DNA from: Desulfurococcales archaeon
Lineage (GTDB): Archaea; Thermoproteota; Thermoprotei_A; Sulfolobales; Desulfurococcaceae
Assembly: GCA_015521265.1 (NCBI GenBank)
Contig: WAON01000211.1
Location: 1 to 6,850 of the forward strand
Direction of reading: 5' to 3'
Length of the DNA stretch: 6,850 bases
A model generated the notes under the pieces. That model was not told where the DNA came from, searched no databases, and worked only from the letters and a program-made list of their open reading frames with translations. The position numbers and the translations under genes were made by a program. Shown here piece after piece: positions 5,509-6,850 of this stretch (position 1 is its first letter; each line of letters opens with the position of its first letter).

Positions 5509-6212
5509 AACCTTACCGTTTCTAATCGGCCACTGATCCTTAATATCGTGCCGGTTCTAGCGGCTACGTATTTCTCCGGGTATTTCTTTAATGTGTAGTT
5601 TTTTATTCTTGATCCGCTGCAGTGTGTTGGTGCTATGTATTCTGTCTTTACCGCTATCCTATCTATCCTATACTTTTCCGGTTCGTGGAAGCCTCCTATG
5701 ACCAGTAGTAGTTTTTCTCCTGTTAATTCTGCTGCTCTATCTACTAGGTTGTCTATTCCTGGGTGGCTGCATCCTACTAGTAGTATTGGCCCCTTACTTG
5801 TTTGTATTATTAATCCATGCTCGAGTATCCAGCCACTACTTAAAGGCCCCGTGCTGAAACCGCCATCAAATACTTCCACTGGTCTATCGACGACTATCGG
5901 GTTTAAACCCATGTCTTCTAGATATGAAGTATTGCCCGGTGGGACGTATACCGGTAGTCCCGGTTTTTCACTGCCTACTATTTTGTATCCACCACTATGA
6001 TCTCCGTGGTGATGGCTTAGGAATCCTACTTGGAGGTTTTTAAGATCTAAACCTAGTTTTCCTGCATTATAGCTGATTACACTTGGATCGGTGTCTGCAT
6101 CGAAGAGTATATGGATTCCGTTATGTATTATGTAAACGCTCCAACCCCACTCATTGTAAAAACCAGGCGAAGCCTCATTATCATCCAATATATACAGGAT
6201 AGTCTCAGACAT
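5505..6212 (-). CDS. MBL-fold metallo-hydrolase, COG1237 type
   Basis: Metallo-beta-lactamase-fold protein of 235 residues. The di-metal signature SHHHGDHSGG lies at 66-75 (H67, H69, D71, H72). The other ligands are H150 in LLVGCSHPGI, H176 in GGFHEPEK and H197 in PTHCSGS. VGCSHPG, GGFH and PTHCSG together are characteristic of the COG1237 branch. That branch is often labelled dihydropteridine/ribofuranosylaminobenzene phosphate synthase for its methanopterin-related member, but non-methanogens carry it with unknown substrate. Only the hydrolase fold is supported here. No signal peptide or membrane segment is apparent, so it is cytosolic. The start is ATG 6212, preceded directly by AGGT. The ferritin-like gene lies 51 bases upstream on the same strand. 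The TTTTTAAT at about 6239-6246 could serve as a weak TATA box or as that gene's terminator. Confidence 0.88.
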   Translation of the reverse strand: MSETILYILDDNEASPGFYNEWGWSVYIIHNGIHILFDADTDPSVISYNAGKLGLDLKNLQVGFLSHHHGDHSGGYKIVGSEKPGLPVYVPPGNTSYLEDMGLNPIVVDRPVEVFDGGFSTGPLSSGWILEHGLIIQTSKGPILLVGCSHPGIDNLVDRAAELTGEKLLLVIGGFHEPEKYRIDRIAVKTEYIAPTHCSGSRIKNYTLKKYPEKYVAARTGTILRISGRLETVRF

Positions 6213-6241
6213 ACCTATCGTCCCTATTAGAATTAAGAATT

Positions 6242-6246
6242 AAAAA
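6242..6246 (-). terminator. Possible T-run terminator after the ferritin-like gene
   Basis: The minus strand shows TTTTT 17 bases after the ferritin-like stop codon, in the 51-base gap before the MBL gene. It may terminate part of the transcript, or be part of a weak A/T-rich promoter for the MBL gene (CTTTTTAATTCTTAATTC). The two readings cannot be separated by eye. Confidence 0.3.
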
Positions 6247-6263
6247 GAATAGAATTATGTTTT

Positions 6264-6737
6264 TCATCCACGAATCCTAGATCTTTCTAGTTCTCCTTCT
6301 AGGAATTTCCAGAGGTTCTCGTCTAGTTGTTTCTGTTTCTTCACTATTAATTCCTTAATTGTTCTAAGCATTGCGTGGTGTCTTATTTCATCCTCGAGGA
6401 TTATTTTTAATAGGAATTTTATTGTTTCATCGCTACAGTTGGGTATTATTTCCTGCAGTTTTCTAATGAAATCCGCCTCTGTTGTAATGTGGTAGTCTAT
6501 TTCGCTTGTTATCACTGCTGACTCCGGCTTGGTTAGGTATTCGACGTTGTCTAGTCCTTCAACTATTGATTTATAGATCATTGAGTGTTTTAGGGAGTCC
6601 ATAGCTACTGCTTCGATTAGTACGCGTACGCCGAGGTTTTCGGCTTTTCTCGCTGATTCCTTTAATCTGTCCGCGTATTCTTTCTCAGTGTCTACGAGTC
6701 TACGGAATAGATCATAGTATTGGGTCTTACTAGCCAT
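6264..6737 (-). CDS. Ferritin-like four-helix protein (rubrerythrin-related)
   Basis: All-helical 157-residue protein resembling the ferritin-like/rubrerythrin fold, without a rubredoxin domain. Candidate metal ligands are E18 in helix 1 (DTEKEYADRL), H51 in helix 2 (AMDSLKHSMIY), E87 in helix 3 (TTEADF), and E117/H120 in helix 4 (EDEIRHH). Helices 1 and 2 span about 5-60, and helices 3 and 4 about 84-135. A charged tail (about 130-157) may be coiled coil. Helix 2 reads S48-x-x-H51 with D47 next to it, where a typical diiron site has E-x-x-H, so full diiron chemistry is uncertain. The start is ATG 6737 with GGTG 8 nt upstream. It may be co-transcribed with the MBL gene. A role in iron or peroxide handling is inferred from fold only. 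Confidence 0.72.
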   Translation of the reverse strand: MASKTQYYDLFRRLVDTEKEYADRLKESARKAENLGVRVLIEAVAMDSLKHSMIYKSIVEGLDNVEYLTKPESAVITSEIDYHITTEADFIRKLQEIIPNCSDETIKFLLKIILEDEIRHHAMLRTIKELIVKKQKQLDENLWKFLEGELERSRIRG

Positions 6738-6781
6738 GACCTCTACACCTTAAGAATAGTTTATTCCTCTAGTTATTATTC

Positions 6782-6789
6782 CTTTATAG
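6782..6789 (-). promoter_or_regulatory. Candidate TATA box for the ferritin-like gene
   Basis: The minus strand reads CTATAAAG, centred about 48 bases before the ATG at 6737. Transcription from about 6760 would leave a leader of about 23 nt containing the GGTG site at 6746-6749. It separates this gene from the tRNA gene that ends at 6817. Confidence 0.4.
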
Positions 6790-6816
6790 TTATTGGAGTT
6801 ATTATAGGTAGGGGAG

Positions 6817-6850
6817 TGGGGCCGCGGGGATTTGAACCCCGGATCACGGG
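6817..6850 (-). tRNA. 3' end of a tRNA gene, possibly tRNA-Pro (cut by window edge)
   Basis: On the minus strand the sequence gives a variable-region end TGATC, a T arm CGGGG-TTCAAAT-CCCCG, then the acceptor 3' strand CGGCCCC and discriminator A at 6817. CCA is not encoded. The matching 5' acceptor strand would be GGGGCCG, which with A73 suits archaeal tRNA-Pro. The anticodon lies outside the window, so identity is a guess, while the tRNA call is firm. Confidence 0.8.

Noticed and set aside
5635..6000. Plus-strand frame of 121 codons opposite the MBL gene
   Set aside because: The minus strand carries all MBL ligands across the same bases; the plus frame is Ser/Pro-rich shadow sequence.
1..6850. 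CRISPR array, insertion sequence, toxin-antitoxin or defence genes
   Set aside because: No regularly spaced repeats, transposase motifs, terminal inverted repeats or recognisable defence proteins were found; every larger open stretch is a named housekeeping or enzyme gene.

Overview
The window looks like a piece of a hyperthermophilic crenarchaeal chromosome, probably from the Desulfurococcales. This is inferred from protein character, not from a database search. The evidence is a Sulfolobus-type TFB whose zinc ribbon begins CPPD, a short Rpo12/RpoP subunit ending LVKAI, a two-cysteine aIF1, a tRNA intron with a strict bulge-helix-bulge, TTG starts, GGTG ribosome-binding sites, and A/T-rich TATA boxes (some placed for leaderless mRNAs). 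No mobile element, CRISPR array or long repeat is visible. It is a compact, mostly housekeeping, information-processing region.

Layout, left to right. 21-1799 (-) is glycyl-tRNA synthetase. It is divergent from 1926-2819 (+), an agmatinase-type ureohydrolase. The ureohydrolase overlaps tail-to-tail with 2802-2951 (-), a 49-codon gene for RNA polymerase subunit P that is easily missed. A divergent promoter region (2952-3122) separates rpoP from 3123-3440 (+), translation initiation factor aIF1. aIF1 converges on 3500-4438 (-), transcription factor B, with a T-rich terminator for TFB between them. The 190 bases from 4439 to 4628 hold the TFB promoter and otherwise nothing I can name. 4629-4735 (+) is a tRNA-Gln(CTG) gene with a 34-nt intron. 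It is followed by 4771-5508 (+), an AlaX-type alanyl-tRNA editing protein whose stop codon overlaps that of 5505-6212 (-), a COG1237-type metallo-beta-lactamase-fold protein. 6264-6737 (-) encodes a ferritin-like four-helix protein upstream of, and co-directional with, the MBL gene. At the right edge, 6817-6850 (-) is the 3' end of a tRNA gene that runs out of the window. No gene-free stretch exceeds 300 bases.

How the genes relate. Four products serve translation (GlyRS, aIF1, AlaX, tRNA-Gln, plus the edge tRNA) and two serve transcription (TFB, Rpo12). The ureohydrolase belongs to polyamine synthesis from arginine/agmatine. AlaX clears mischarged tRNA-Ala, including Gly-tRNA-Ala. The MBL and ferritin-like proteins form the only pair of unclear function. 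I found no clearly undescribed system. The points most worth a second look are altered metal ligands in TFB, AlaX and the ferritin-like protein, the intron-containing tRNA, and the two convergent gene overlaps.
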